Source: Pirellulales bacterium (GTDB taxonomy: Bacteria > Planctomycetota > Planctomycetia > Pirellulales > JANQPP01). Taken from it: a stretch of DNA of 64,000 nt. Each line of letters opens with the position of its first letter. The stretch's first letter is position 1. The notes beneath the pieces are model-generated. The model saw only the letters and a program-made list of their open reading frames with translations, was not told where the DNA came from and did not search any database. Below are positions 37,385 through 46,187 of this stretch, piece after piece. Both the position numbers and the translations under genes were made by a program. Location of the stretch: positions 1 through 64,000 of the forward strand of contig JANQPP010000141.1 in NCBI GenBank assembly GCA_028289405.1, written 5' to 3'.

Positions 37385-37740
37385 ATGTCCGATCCCCCTA
37401 TTTCGAGACGGCAAACATCGTTCAGTCAGCGCACCGGCTTCGCGGTAGATTTATATGACGCCGCACGCGGAAGTTGTAGCTGCGCGAAGATGCAATGTGC
37501 GATGCGCAGGTAGATTCGGTCGGCTGGAAAAGCCCGCCACATGGCAGTTTCACCCATGAGCGAACCAGCAGACTTCGATGTGGCTTGCGTCAGTTTTGTG
37601 TGAATTTCACTCATTCCCTCCGGAAATCGTGGTCTCCGCAGGGCGGCTTTGCTACGTTACTTCTTCTCGCGTGGAATCCAACGGTCCCATGCGTGCATGA
37701 TTCCAGCCAATCTACCTTCCACGGAAACGGAACGAGCGAC
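37385..37740. other. Intergenic region between divergent hydrolase and phosphatase genes
   Basis: This 356-base region must contain both promoters. A 13-base palindromic element, GTGTGAATTTCAC, sits at 37598-37610. The phosphatase frame is open upstream to 37495, but that sequence lacks a signal peptide and is not used. I recognised no RNA gene. Confidence 0.4.
37598..37610. promoter_or_regulatory. Palindromic element GTGTGAATTTCAC, possible operator
   Basis: The 13-mer reads GTGTGAATTTCAC. Its inner 11 bases, GTGAA-T-TTCAC, are symmetric about one central T. The same 13-mer followed by one variable base and CATT occurs at 53454-53466 between a cytochrome gene and tRNA-His. Here it is about 130 bases before the phosphatase start. 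The function is inferred from symmetry, repetition and intergenic position. Confidence 0.35.
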
Positions 37741-39126
37741 ATGACCAGCAATCACACTTTTCTCCCCTGGTGGAAATGCCTTCTCGCGTTGTGCATGTTC
37801 ATCTTCGTCGGCCAGGTAACCGTGCCGGCGCCTGCCCATGAAGATGATGACGGCCACGTGCACGAAGCCGTGCCGGCGGATCCCCGCCGCACATACGCGC
37901 CTTCGCCTGTTCCCGACCGCATCGTGCTTACTTGGACGGGCGACCCGAGCCGCTCGCAAGCGGTCTCCTGGCGAACCGATACCTCCGCCGGAGAGGCTTG
38001 GGCGGAGATCGCCTTGTCCGATGGCGGACCCAAGTTCCAAGCAAATGTGCGGCAGGTCGAGGCACAGAAGACCACGACTTTGCGGACGGACCTTTCCACG
38101 GCCAACTATCACACGGCGGAATTCACCGACCTGTCCCCCAGCACGCAGTATGTCTACCGCGTGGGAGACGGTGTGAACTGGAGTGAGTGGAGCGAATTCA
38201 CCACCGCCAGCGAAAAGCACGCACCCTTCTCCTTCATCTACGTGGGGGATGCCCAAAACGACGTCAAATCCCATTGGTCCCGGCTTATCCGCCAGGCGTT
38301 TCGAGATGCTCCCCGAGCCAGCTTCTCCCTACATGCGGGCGACCTCATCAACCGTGCACATAGCGATCGTGAATGGGGAGAATGGTTCTACGCGGCGGGG
38401 TGGATGCACCGCACGATGCCGGTGGTCGCCGTGCCGGGCAATCATGAATACGACCCGCATTGGGAAAACGGCAACGAAGGCGAGGAACTCCTCTCGGTCC
38501 AGTGGCGGCCTACCTTCGCCTTTCCGCTGAATGGGCCAGAAGGGTTGGAGGAATCGGTTTACTACCTCGACTACCAGGGAACGCGGATCATTGCCCTGAA
38601 CACGAATGTGAAGCAGCAGGAACAGGCGGAATGGCTACGAGGAATTATGGCGGAGAGCGATCCGCAGTGGACGATCGTGACCATGCACCATCCGCTGTTT
38701 TCCGCCGCCAAGGGGCGGGACAATCGCCGCCTACGAGCCCTCTTGCAGCCGGTCTTTGACGAACTGGGCGTGGATCTCGTGTTGCAGGGACACGACCACA
38801 CCTATGCGCGGAGCGGCCTGATGACTGCGGAAAACGTCCCCACCGGCAGGCGGGCCCAAGCCGGTTCGGGCGGAACGGTGTACGTCGTCTCCGTCAGCGG
38901 ACCGAAGATGTATCCCCTGGAAGACCAGCCCATCATGAAGCGTTCCGCCGAGGACACACAGCTCTACCAGATCATCAAGGTGCTGGGCGACGAACTCAAA
39001 TACGAAGCCTACACGGCCACCGGCGAACTGTACGACGCCTTCCTGCTCCGCAAGCAGCCCGGACAGGCGAACGAGCTCGTGGAAATGGTCCCCGACACCA
39101 AGGAACGCCGGCGTTCCCAGGAATAG
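37741..39126 (+). CDS. Secreted purple-acid-phosphatase-like metallophosphoesterase
   Basis: The 461-residue protein has a signal peptide (hydrophobic 12-35) followed by an acidic, His-rich stretch AHEDDDGHVHEA. A fibronectin-like domain occupies about 60-150, as in purple acid phosphatases. The metallophosphoesterase motifs are in order: YVGDAQND, HAGDLIN, VPGNHEY, TMHHPLF and LQGHDHTYAR. These provide the dinuclear metal ligands. The ATG at 37741 begins the signal peptide; the longer frame is not used. Probable role: phosphate release from organic esters outside the cytoplasm. It is followed by a strong terminator. Confidence 0.92.
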   Translation: MTSNHTFLPWWKCLLALCMFIFVGQVTVPAPAHEDDDGHVHEAVPADPRRTYAPSPVPDRIVLTWTGDPSRSQAVSWRTDTSAGEAWAEIALSDGGPKFQANVRQVEAQKTTTLRTDLSTANYHTAEFTDLSPSTQYVYRVGDGVNWSEWSEFTTASEKHAPFSFIYVGDAQNDVKSHWSRLIRQAFRDAPRASFSLHAGDLINRAHSDREWGEWFYAAGWMHRTMPVVAVPGNHEYDPHWENGNEGEELLSVQWRPTFAFPLNGPEGLEESVYYLDYQGTRIIALNTNVKQQEQAEWLRGIMAESDPQWTIVTMHHPLFSAAKGRDNRRLRALLQPVFDELGVDLVLQGHDHTYARSGLMTAENVPTGRRAQAGSGGTVYVVSVSGPKMYPLEDQPIMKRSAEDTQLYQIIKVLGDELKYEAYTATGELYDAFLLRKQPGQANELVEMVPDTKERRRSQE

Positions 39127-39177
39127 GCCGCCGAAGTACGCTGAAACGTCTTCTTGAATCGCGTGTGGTATAGTGGA

Positions 39178-39216
39178 GGGAAGATCGCAGGGGTGTGATC
39201 TTCCCTTTTCTTTTTT
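39178..39216 (+). terminator. Rho-independent terminator of the phosphatase gene
   Basis: GGGAAGATC (39178-39186) pairs perfectly with GATCTTCCC (39197-39205) around a ten-base loop, followed by TTTTCTTTTTT. It lies 50 bases after the stop at 39126 and 19 bases before the next GTG start at 39235. The downstream gene therefore needs its own promoter or read-through. Confidence 0.85.
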
Positions 39217-39234
39217 CCCGCGCGGAGAGCCGGT

Positions 39235-40332
39235 GTGGATATTCCGATTCGACGAAGGTGGATCCGGCTGCTCATCGCGCTATTCGTGCCATGCTTGGGA
39301 CTCAGCAGCTACGCGATTGGCGCGCCGCCCCAGGTTGCCGTCGAACTGGAGATCGTGATGCCGCGCGGCAGCTCCCAAGCCGCTCAACAATGGGTCCGCG
39401 CGCTAGAGCGGCTGGACCTGGCCCGCCTGCGGATCCATACCGATTCCTCCGTGGACGGCACTTCCATTGAACAAATCGGCACGCCACAACGTCCTCGTTA
39501 CAAGGTCGTGGGCCTGTTGACGCCGGGGGGAGAACTACGGCTGCCCAAGGCGACGTTTTCGCCGCGCGAAGTGGGAAAACTGCAAAGCTGGTTACAAGAA
39601 TTGGGAAAAGCCGGCATCGAAGGCGTCACCGCCGAGCGCGGCCCGTTTGGCCTCACGCCAAGCCAACTCGCCAAGGTCCGCGCGGAGCTGGCTCAGCCGA
39701 TTGCTTTTTCCACGCAGGATATGCAATCCGCCGAAGTCGTCCATCAAATCGCCGAGTCCTTGGAGCACCGCGTGTTTGCCCGGCAGGAGGATGCCCGCGC
39801 ATTAAAGCACCCTGCCACACTCGAGCAGAATGAGCTGCAAGGGCTGGCCACGGGCACGGCACTCGCGATCCTCTTGCGGCCCTGCGGTATGGAGCTGGAG
39901 CCTCGTTCGCGGGGAAGAACGGTGGAGTATGCCCTGGTTCCATCGGATTCGGCAACGCCCACTTGGCCGTTGGGAAATCCGCTGCCTCGAATTCCGGGCA
40001 AGACCGCGCCGCGGCTATTTCAGTTTTCGAATGTGCAGGTGGAGGATTTCCCGCTCGATCAAGTGGTGGCCGCCATCGAGAAGCGGGCCGGTTTACCGTT
40101 TCTGCGCGATACGGCGGCTTTGACCCATCACGGTATCGATCTGGTCACAGCCGAGGTGACGCTTCCGCCGAAGCGGATCACGTACAGCCAGGCATTGCGG
40201 TCGGCATTGTCCCAAGCCGGTTTGAAGCACGAGCTCAAAGTGGACGACGCGAATCGCCCCTTTGTGTGGATCACCACGGCGCGGCCGCTTCCTAGCAATG
40301 CCGCCCGCAAGCCTCGAACGCAGCGGAAGTGA
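39235..40332 (+). CDS. Unrecognised secreted protein (365 residues)
   Basis: The protein starts at GTG 39235 (GGAGAG upstream) with a hydrophobic signal at about residues 9-27. The C-terminal 110 residues resemble short beta-alpha modules: FQFSNVQVEDFPLDQVVAAI, then KRITYSQALRSALSQAGL. This resembles the secretin/TonB short N-terminal (STN-like) repeats of some planctomycete proteins, but I cannot assign it firmly. A TPP-binding gene follows only three bases after its stop, so the two are co-transcribed. Confidence 0.65.
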   Translation: MDIPIRRRWIRLLIALFVPCLGLSSYAIGAPPQVAVELEIVMPRGSSQAAQQWVRALERLDLARLRIHTDSSVDGTSIEQIGTPQRPRYKVVGLLTPGGELRLPKATFSPREVGKLQSWLQELGKAGIEGVTAERGPFGLTPSQLAKVRAELAQPIAFSTQDMQSAEVVHQIAESLEHRVFARQEDARALKHPATLEQNELQGLATGTALAILLRPCGMELEPRSRGRTVEYALVPSDSATPTWPLGNPLPRIPGKTAPRLFQFSNVQVEDFPLDQVVAAIEKRAGLPFLRDTAALTHHGIDLVTAEVTLPPKRITYSQALRSALSQAGLKHELKVDDANRPFVWITTARPLPSNAARKPRTQRK

Positions 40333-40335
40333 AAC

Positions 40336-40818
40336 ATGGTCTCTGGCACGCTCGCCGTGGAAACGTTTGCCAGCTTGGGATTCACGCACGTGATCTGGGT
40401 GCCCGACTCGGCGCTCGGGCCATGGGAGGCGGACTTGGAAACCGCATCCGCCACGAAGCTCCTCCGGGTTTGCCGGGAAGGGGAAGCTTGGGCCTTGGCG
40501 GCGGGGCTGCATGTGGGCGGAAGCTCGCCGCTGGTCGTGATGCAGTCCACCGGTTTCTTCGAGTCGGGGGACGCCTTGCGGAACGTGCTGTTCGATTTGC
40601 AGCTCCCCCTCTCCGCCCTGATCGGCTATCGCAGCTTTCTGGTGCAAGACTCTCCCGATTCGGCCAAACGCTTCCTGGAACCGGTCCTCCAGGCGTGGGG
40701 GCTGGACTACGTGCTCGTGACAAGCGAAGACGATTGGCCACAAGCCGCCGCGCATTGGGGCGCCTGCCAACAAGCGGAAAAACCTGGCGTCGTCCTCCTC
40801 GCCGAAGGAAAGATGTAA
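40336..40818 (+). CDS. TPP-binding half-enzyme (pyrimidine-binding domain, decarboxylase type)
   Basis: The 160-residue protein is one TPP-binding domain of the kind seen in the alpha subunit of sulfopyruvate or phosphonopyruvate decarboxylases. The conserved glutamate that activates TPP is in CREGEAWALAAGL (Glu48). It has no C-terminal pyrophosphate-binding domain (which carries GDG...N), so it needs a partner subunit. No such gene lies in the next few kilobases on either strand. The start is three bases after the upstream stop. The reaction is inferred from the family only. Confidence 0.72.
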   Translation: MVSGTLAVETFASLGFTHVIWVPDSALGPWEADLETASATKLLRVCREGEAWALAAGLHVGGSSPLVVMQSTGFFESGDALRNVLFDLQLPLSALIGYRSFLVQDSPDSAKRFLEPVLQAWGLDYVLVTSEDDWPQAAAHWGACQQAEKPGVVLLAEGKM

Positions 40819-40821
40819 GCG

Positions 40822-40873
40822 GCAGATTCACCCGATCGGCATTTCCACGAGTAAGGCGAACAACGGAATCTGC
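40822..40873. repeat. Inverted repeat between convergent genes
   Basis: GCAGATTC (40822-40829) pairs with GAATCTGC (40866-40873). It sits in the short gap between convergent genes and extends into the end of the sulfatase coding region by its position. There is no T tract, so a bidirectional terminator is possible but unproven. Confidence 0.25.
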
Positions 40874-40877
40874 GCCC

Positions 40878-42344
40878 TCACCAGCGCGGTGCGGCTTGGA
40901 CATCGCTCCAGGCGTGCCACAGTTCCGCCAATTCGGCGGCTTTTTCCGGGTGACGCGTGGCTAGGTTTTTCTGTTCGCCAAGATCATCGTCGAGGTGATA
41001 GAGTTCCCAATCGCCGCTGGCCGCGCGGACCAGCTTCCAGGGACCCTGCCGGAGTGCCCTCTTTTGTCCCATCCGCCAATACAACGTTCGAGAATCCCGC
41101 GGCAGATCTTCATCCAAAAGCACCGGCAACAGGTTCTGGCCATCCAGCGGTGACAAGTTGGACCTCGGTGTGATTTGCGCGGCCGCAAGGATGGTGGGCA
41201 GCAAATCCAGCGAGATAACCGGCTCCCCCACCACGCGGCCCACCGGCAAACGACCAGGCCAGTACATGAGGAATGGCACGCGGATGCCCCCTTCGTAGAG
41301 ACTGCCCTTGCCCCCGCGGAGTGGGTCATTGCGGCTGGTCAATTCGCGGGTCGGTCCGCCGTTGTCGCTCAAGAAAACAACGAGCGTTGTTTCTTCCAGG
41401 CCAAGATCCCGCAACACGGCCCGCACCTGGCCCACACCGTCATCCAGTGAGGCCAACATCCCCGCGAAAATACGGCGGTGAATATCCTCGATGTGCTCCA
41501 TCCGCTGCAGGTCCTCGCGCGTGGCCTGCATGGGGCTATGCACCGCACTGTAGGACAGCATCAAAAAAAACGGCCGGTCGCGATGCCGCTGAATAAACCG
41601 CACCCCCTCCCGGGTGAATGCCCGCGTGAGGTATCCCCTTTCCTCCACCGGTTGGCTGCCGCGCAGCAGGGGGTTGTTGGCATCGTACGGAGGCTCAGCG
41701 TGGCCCATGTGCGTGGTGTAATGCAGCCGGCCATCGGGCGAGGTCCATCTGCCTTGCCCGCCATCCGGAAGGGTGCGGCGGCGGAGCCAAGTTGTCACGT
41801 CTCGCCAAGGGGGCGGTACGTAGAAGTGTCCCTCATGCAGGAAGCCGAAAAATTCGTCGAAGCCCCGCCGCTGAGGATGGTATGGGGCGGTTCCTCCCAG
41901 ATGCCACTTGCCGACCAGCGCCGTGGTGTAGCCCGCGTCACGCAGGATGCCGGCAAGTGTTTGTTGATTCGGAGGCAGGCCCACGCCTGGCTGTTCGTTT
42001 CGCGCGCCGACCGGGTTGCCCTCGAAGCCGAACCGCGTCTGGTAGCGGCCCGTGATCAGCCCGGCGCGAGAAGGAGCGCAATACGAGGCCGTCACATAGC
42101 CACTCGTGAACCGCACGCCTCCGGCTGCCAGTGCGTCGAGATGCGGAGTGGGAATGTCGCTCCCGCCATAGCAGCCCAATTCACCGTAGCCCAGATCGTC
42201 CGCCATGATGAGTACGATGTTTGGCCGCCGCGCTGGGGTGGATTGAGCGAAACCCACGGACGCCGAAACATTCAGGGCCAATACGCCGAACCCATGGACA
42301 ACCTTCCACCATCGGCAGCGATATCGAGTCACGCTTTGCCGCAC
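40878..42344 (-). CDS. Secreted sulfatase (arylsulfatase family)
   Basis: The 488-residue protein has metal-binding DD (49-50) in IVLIMADDLGYGELGCYGG. The formylglycine signature is CAPSRAGLITG, with Cys89 as the predicted modified residue. GKWHLGG follows, as in type I sulfatases. I start it at GTG 42344 because GGAGG lies about eight bases upstream and the N-terminus then has a signal-like hydrophobic segment (about 14-33, ending GFAQ). An ATG at 42398 in the same frame is the alternative. The enzyme removes sulfate from a carbohydrate or other ester. It is the last gene of the minus-strand glycan cluster. Confidence 0.93.
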   Translation of the reverse strand: MRQSVTRYRCRWWKVVHGFGVLALNVSASVGFAQSTPARRPNIVLIMADDLGYGELGCYGGSDIPTPHLDALAAGGVRFTSGYVTASYCAPSRAGLITGRYQTRFGFEGNPVGARNEQPGVGLPPNQQTLAGILRDAGYTTALVGKWHLGGTAPYHPQRRGFDEFFGFLHEGHFYVPPPWRDVTTWLRRRTLPDGGQGRWTSPDGRLHYTTHMGHAEPPYDANNPLLRGSQPVEERGYLTRAFTREGVRFIQRHRDRPFFLMLSYSAVHSPMQATREDLQRMEHIEDIHRRIFAGMLASLDDGVGQVRAVLRDLGLEETTLVVFLSDNGGPTRELTSRNDPLRGGKGSLYEGGIRVPFLMYWPGRLPVGRVVGEPVISLDLLPTILAAAQITPRSNLSPLDGQNLLPVLLDEDLPRDSRTLYWRMGQKRALRQGPWKLVRAASGDWELYHLDDDLGEQKNLATRHPEKAAELAELWHAWSDVQAAPRW

Positions 42345-42425
42345 CGAACAACCTCCGTGATGGGTTGGAAAGACGAGATGAAAACGGACGGAACGCAAGG
42401 ATTCCCACGACCGAGACGGATTCGC

Positions 42426-43298
42426 CTACTCCGTCTCGCCGGTTTCCGTGGAAAATATTTGCTCCCGCTCGTAGATGCGAATCCAATCGATGGAAAGGAC
42501 CCCAGGGAAAGAAGTGCTCCGGTCCGGCGTGGAGGATAGGGGGTCTCGCGAGGGGCCGCCGATTCCCAATTCCACGGAAAGGAACAGCGGCTCCAGAGGC
42601 ACGCCCTGTCGTGTTTGGTGGACGATTTTCCCATCCACGTACCAGATCAACCGCAAGTCATCCCACTCCACCGCGAAGGTGTGATATGCCTCGGCGAAGT
42701 CGCCGACTTCGACCGTGCCATTCTGCCAGAATTCGCCACGATCATGGCGGAGTTCATCCCGCGTGTCCCGAAACTCCACGCCGAATGCGGCCCGGTCCGG
42801 CTGTCCACCCAATGCAGTGAAGATGTCGACGCGGGGAAGCGAGTCCTCCGCCAAGCTTTTCCGCAAAGGCAGCAGATGGCAGGCGGGACGGAACCCGCGC
42901 CCACGCGGCAATCGGCAGCGGATTTCAAAGTAGCCGAACTGCTGCGTGAATGTTTCGCGGGTGGTCAGCATGCCGCTGGCATAGGGCATCCAATTTCCTC
43001 GCTCTTGGACCGTCTTCCGCCGTGCCAACAGATGCACGGCTCCGGACCGTAAGAGGAATGCGTCGTCCACGAATGCGTGCATGGCATCTCGCCGCGTCAC
43101 CATCCCGGGAAGGCGGGTCTGCCACTTGCCGCGATCCCAAGCCGGATCGTTGAACTCATCTTGAAACGTCAGCGTCCAGCCCGGCTTGGACCAGGGTTGC
43201 ACCGCCGTAGCCGGGAGAGTCGCGGTTTCCTGCCCGCGCGCGGAAATCACGCATGACATCCACAATAGTAAAAACCAAAAACCATGCTCGCGTCGCAT
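42426..43298 (-). CDS. GH16-like secreted protein lacking catalytic glutamates
   Basis: The 290-residue protein has a Sec signal (1-22, ISARG) and the GH16 beta-jelly-roll layout: LTFQDEFNDPAWDRGKW (about 43-59), FGYFEIRCRLPRGRG (121-135), then the catalytic-strand position. Where active GH16 enzymes have E-[IV]-D-x-x-E, this protein has RVDIFT (156-161): both glutamates are replaced by Arg and Thr, and only the Asp remains. The preceding GxWPAxWLLP-type segment reads GFRPACHLLP, so two tryptophans are also changed. Probably a non-catalytic glycan-binding protein, or an enzyme with a changed site. It lies between the DUF6807 gene and the sulfatase. Confidence 0.82.
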   Translation of the reverse strand: MRREHGFWFLLLWMSCVISARGQETATLPATAVQPWSKPGWTLTFQDEFNDPAWDRGKWQTRLPGMVTRRDAMHAFVDDAFLLRSGAVHLLARRKTVQERGNWMPYASGMLTTRETFTQQFGYFEIRCRLPRGRGFRPACHLLPLRKSLAEDSLPRVDIFTALGGQPDRAAFGVEFRDTRDELRHDRGEFWQNGTVEVGDFAEAYHTFAVEWDDLRLIWYVDGKIVHQTRQGVPLEPLFLSVELGIGGPSRDPLSSTPDRSTSFPGVLSIDWIRIYEREQIFSTETGETE

Positions 43299-43439
43299 AT
43301 CGTGTTTATCCGCTGGAAGAGGAAACCCATTCTACTTCTTTTTTATGCAGCACGCGTTTTATTGTAATCGCTCCGCCACTGGCATGCCTGGCTCTTAGCT
43401 CATTTCAAAGGGCTTTCAATGGTGCCCCGCCGACAGGCA

Positions 43440-44387
43440 CTAGCGAATTCTTTGTGCGATGAATTGCTCGTGTGGTTTTTGGGCAGCCACAATTTCGAAT
43501 GGGGCACGGTTGGCGAATTCCCCGGCAATGGATTCGGCCCGTTTCACATCCACTTCTCCCGCGTGCAGGTGGAGCAGATATCGCAAACGCAAAGGCTGTT
43601 CTTGTGTAGTGACCAAGGGTGAGTTGAGGCAGGGCGAGGCGCACATCCAGCCGTCCTCGCGGACATGCCAATGTTGGGGATACCCCTGGTTTTCTGGATG
43701 GTCGAAGTAGGTAATGCCTTCGATGGTGTTTGGCCGGATTTCGCCGCTGTAGTCCATCCAGCGTGCTGGCTGCGCGAACAGCTTCTCCTCGCCGCGCTGT
43801 CCCGTGCTGGAAACCAGCGTGCCGCCGCCAAAATGGCCGGAAATCGCTTTGGCCACACGCACGCCAAGAAAACCGAAATTCGTCTGACCGAATTCGAGTG
43901 AATTGGAAGCGGGACGGAACACCGAGTCGAATTCCACAGCGGTTTCACCACTTCCCAGAGGACGGACTGCCACTACCAAATCTTGTGTGAGCAGTTCGCG
44001 CGGATCATGGCCGTCATACCAGCCGAGCCACACCGCGAAGACTGCTTCCTCTTCGCCGTCATGATAGGCCAGCCACTGCTGCTGGCGGATGTGAGCGGGT
44101 GAGGTGTCACTCCAAAAGTCGATTCCCAACACTTGATGATGCGCGAACCATACCGAACGGTGATGGTCATGGTTCGGCGCGCCTGGGTGGCCCATCCGAG
44201 TCAGCGCAATACCCGACGGCCCCAGCAGCGGGTACAAAAAAGGGCGCGGATAGGCTGGTCCATGGTGCCAGCGCGTGCGCTCGACTCCTTCGATCAGCAC
44301 CGCGAGCTGATGATCCGGCAGAGGTAGGATTTGGCAGCGAGGTATCACACTTTGTCTCCGAGTTGAAAGCTCAATCGCGGTGGTCAT
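43440..44387 (-). CDS. DUF6807 (PmoA-like) protein, second copy
   Basis: The 315-residue protein has RPFLYPLLGPSG, GHPGAPNHDHHRSVWFAHH, and MDYSGEIRPNTIEGITYFDHPEN, which are the conserved blocks of DUF6807. Unlike the copy at 19981-20979, it has no evident signal peptide and the N-terminus is hydrophilic. The His-rich block GAPNHDHHRS is a possible metal site. It is 15 bases downstream of a sulfatase gene and 141 bases upstream of the GH16-like gene, so it is in the same operon. The activity is unknown. Confidence 0.85.
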   Translation of the reverse strand: MTTAIELSTRRQSVIPRCQILPLPDHQLAVLIEGVERTRWHHGPAYPRPFLYPLLGPSGIALTRMGHPGAPNHDHHRSVWFAHHQVLGIDFWSDTSPAHIRQQQWLAYHDGEEEAVFAVWLGWYDGHDPRELLTQDLVVAVRPLGSGETAVEFDSVFRPASNSLEFGQTNFGFLGVRVAKAISGHFGGGTLVSSTGQRGEEKLFAQPARWMDYSGEIRPNTIEGITYFDHPENQGYPQHWHVREDGWMCASPCLNSPLVTTQEQPLRLRYLLHLHAGEVDVKRAESIAGEFANRAPFEIVAAQKPHEQFIAQRIR

Positions 44388-44402
44388 CCGCTGAGTGGCT
44401 GC

Positions 44403-46073
44403 TCAGTGTTCCGTGATTCCTGGCACTCCGACTTCCCGGGCCCATTTCAGCCAATCTCGCGACAGCCTCCACACGATGTCGGGATGCTCCGCTGCCAGGT
44501 TTCGAGTTTCCGTGCGATCGCTGGAGAGGTCGTAGAGTTCCCACGGAGACTCGGGCGTAAGCCGCACCAGTTTCCAATCCGCCTCCCGTACGGCAGCGCC
44601 ACCTTCATGCTCGAAGTACAAATGCCGCGGCTCCGCCGGTTCATCTCCAGATAGAATCGGCGCGAGACTTTTTCCCGCCATTGGAGCCAACGATTGGCCA
44701 TTCCACTGGCTGGGCGCCGCCACACCAGCCACCTCCAAAATGGTGGGAGCCAAGTCCATTACGTGGCCTACCCGGTCCGTGATTTCACCTGTAGGTACTT
44801 GCAAGCCATCGGGCCAATGCACGATGCGAGGTGTATGGTTGCCTCCCTCGAACGATTCTTTTTTCCAATAGCGGAAGGGCGTATTGCACGCGCTGGCCCA
44901 GGCTGGGCCAATTCCCGTGTAGGTTGTTTCCTGGCCTGTCTCTGCGGCTGGAAATTGACCACTGTAGCGAATCTCTTCACCGTGGCGAGTCTGCGAAGGG
45001 CGGTCATAGCCGGGACGGCGTGGTACCTCGGGCGAAGCACCGTTGTCGGACAGGAAAACGATGAGCGTATCTTCCCAACAGCCAGTTTCCCGTAGTGCGT
45101 CGAAGACGCGACCCAAACCTTGATCCATGCGGTCCACCATGGCGGCGTGGACCCGCATTTTGGCGATTTCCCGTTTTTGCTCTTCCGGCGAGAGTTCCTC
45201 CCAGATTTTTCCGCCGGATTGCAGGGCTGGCAGAGGATAACGGTCCGCATCCACCAAGCCCAACTGTTGCTGCCGGCGATACCGAGCATCCCGCACGGCT
45301 TGCCAACCGGCATCGTACGCTCCCTCATATTTGGCGATATCCTCCGGCAGGGCATGGAGTGGCCAATGCGGCGCGGCGTGGGCCACGTACAAAAAGAACG
45401 GGACGCCGGCTCGCGCGAAGCCCAGAATATACCTGGCGGCGTGGTCGTTGATCGCGTCGGTCAGATAGTAGTCTTCGGGAACTTCTCTGACAGCCTCTCG
45501 TCCGTCCACGAGCGAGAAGGGATCAAAGAAATTCACGACTCCCCAGATGATGCCGTAGTGCCACTCAAAGCCCCGCGATACGGGATACGTTGCCGCGTCC
45601 GCGAACCAAGGACCGGGAGCCGCCTGGTGGTTGAGCCAGGCCAAATGCCGGTCCGAGTTGAAGCCGCCGCCATGGAGAGCTTCCGCTTGGGAGAGGTGCC
45701 ACTTGCCGACCATGCCGGTTTGATAACCGGCCGCGCGCAGCAGTTCCGCCAGCGTGGGCACGAAGGCATCCAAGGAACGCCCATTCCGGGCCAAGCCGAC
45801 CTCGTGCGGATACCGGCCGGTCAGCAGGGCGGCCCGTGTGGGGCAGCAGCGGGACGTATTGTAAAACTGCCTCCAGCGCAGCCCACCGGCGGCCAATTGA
45901 TCCAGATGAGGCGTTTCGATTTCGCCGCCGTAACAGCCAAGGTCCGAAAACCCCAAATCATCCGCCAGGATCACGACCACATTGGGTGGCCGTTGGTCGG
46001 CATCCCCGGCGTACGCGACTCCGGCTATTCCGATCAGAACAAAGGTGCCGAGCCAAGCCGTCGCGAATTTCAT
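44403..46073 (-). CDS. Secreted sulfatase (arylsulfatase A type)
   Basis: The 556-residue protein has a Sec signal (1-22, AYAGD) and metal site NVVVILADDLGFSDLGCYGG. The formylglycine signature is SRCCPTRAALLTG, where Cys76 in CCPTR is the predicted modified residue. GKWHL follows, and LIVFLSDNGAS carries another conserved segment. It is longer than the sulfatase at 40878 and matches the arylsulfatase A/betC style with a C-terminal domain. It ends 15 bases before the DUF6807 start, so the two are likely co-translated. Substrate specificity cannot be read. Confidence 0.95.
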   Translation of the reverse strand: MKFATAWLGTFVLIGIAGVAYAGDADQRPPNVVVILADDLGFSDLGCYGGEIETPHLDQLAAGGLRWRQFYNTSRCCPTRAALLTGRYPHEVGLARNGRSLDAFVPTLAELLRAAGYQTGMVGKWHLSQAEALHGGGFNSDRHLAWLNHQAAPGPWFADAATYPVSRGFEWHYGIIWGVVNFFDPFSLVDGREAVREVPEDYYLTDAINDHAARYILGFARAGVPFFLYVAHAAPHWPLHALPEDIAKYEGAYDAGWQAVRDARYRRQQQLGLVDADRYPLPALQSGGKIWEELSPEEQKREIAKMRVHAAMVDRMDQGLGRVFDALRETGCWEDTLIVFLSDNGASPEVPRRPGYDRPSQTRHGEEIRYSGQFPAAETGQETTYTGIGPAWASACNTPFRYWKKESFEGGNHTPRIVHWPDGLQVPTGEITDRVGHVMDLAPTILEVAGVAAPSQWNGQSLAPMAGKSLAPILSGDEPAEPRHLYFEHEGGAAVREADWKLVRLTPESPWELYDLSSDRTETRNLAAEHPDIVWRLSRDWLKWAREVGVPGITEH

Positions 46074-46187
46074 GCGTTCGATTTATCGAAGTGCCTGCGA
46101 TGCTTGGGGGGTAGTATCAAGTCGCGGTTCTCGGTGGGTCGTCAAATCCGCGACGACCCAAGCCACCGCTGCTCGGCATGCCGCCGA

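Noticed and set aside
41478-42539. 353-codon plus-strand ORF opposite the sulfatase
   Set aside because: It is antisense to the formylglycine motif region and shows no domain features.
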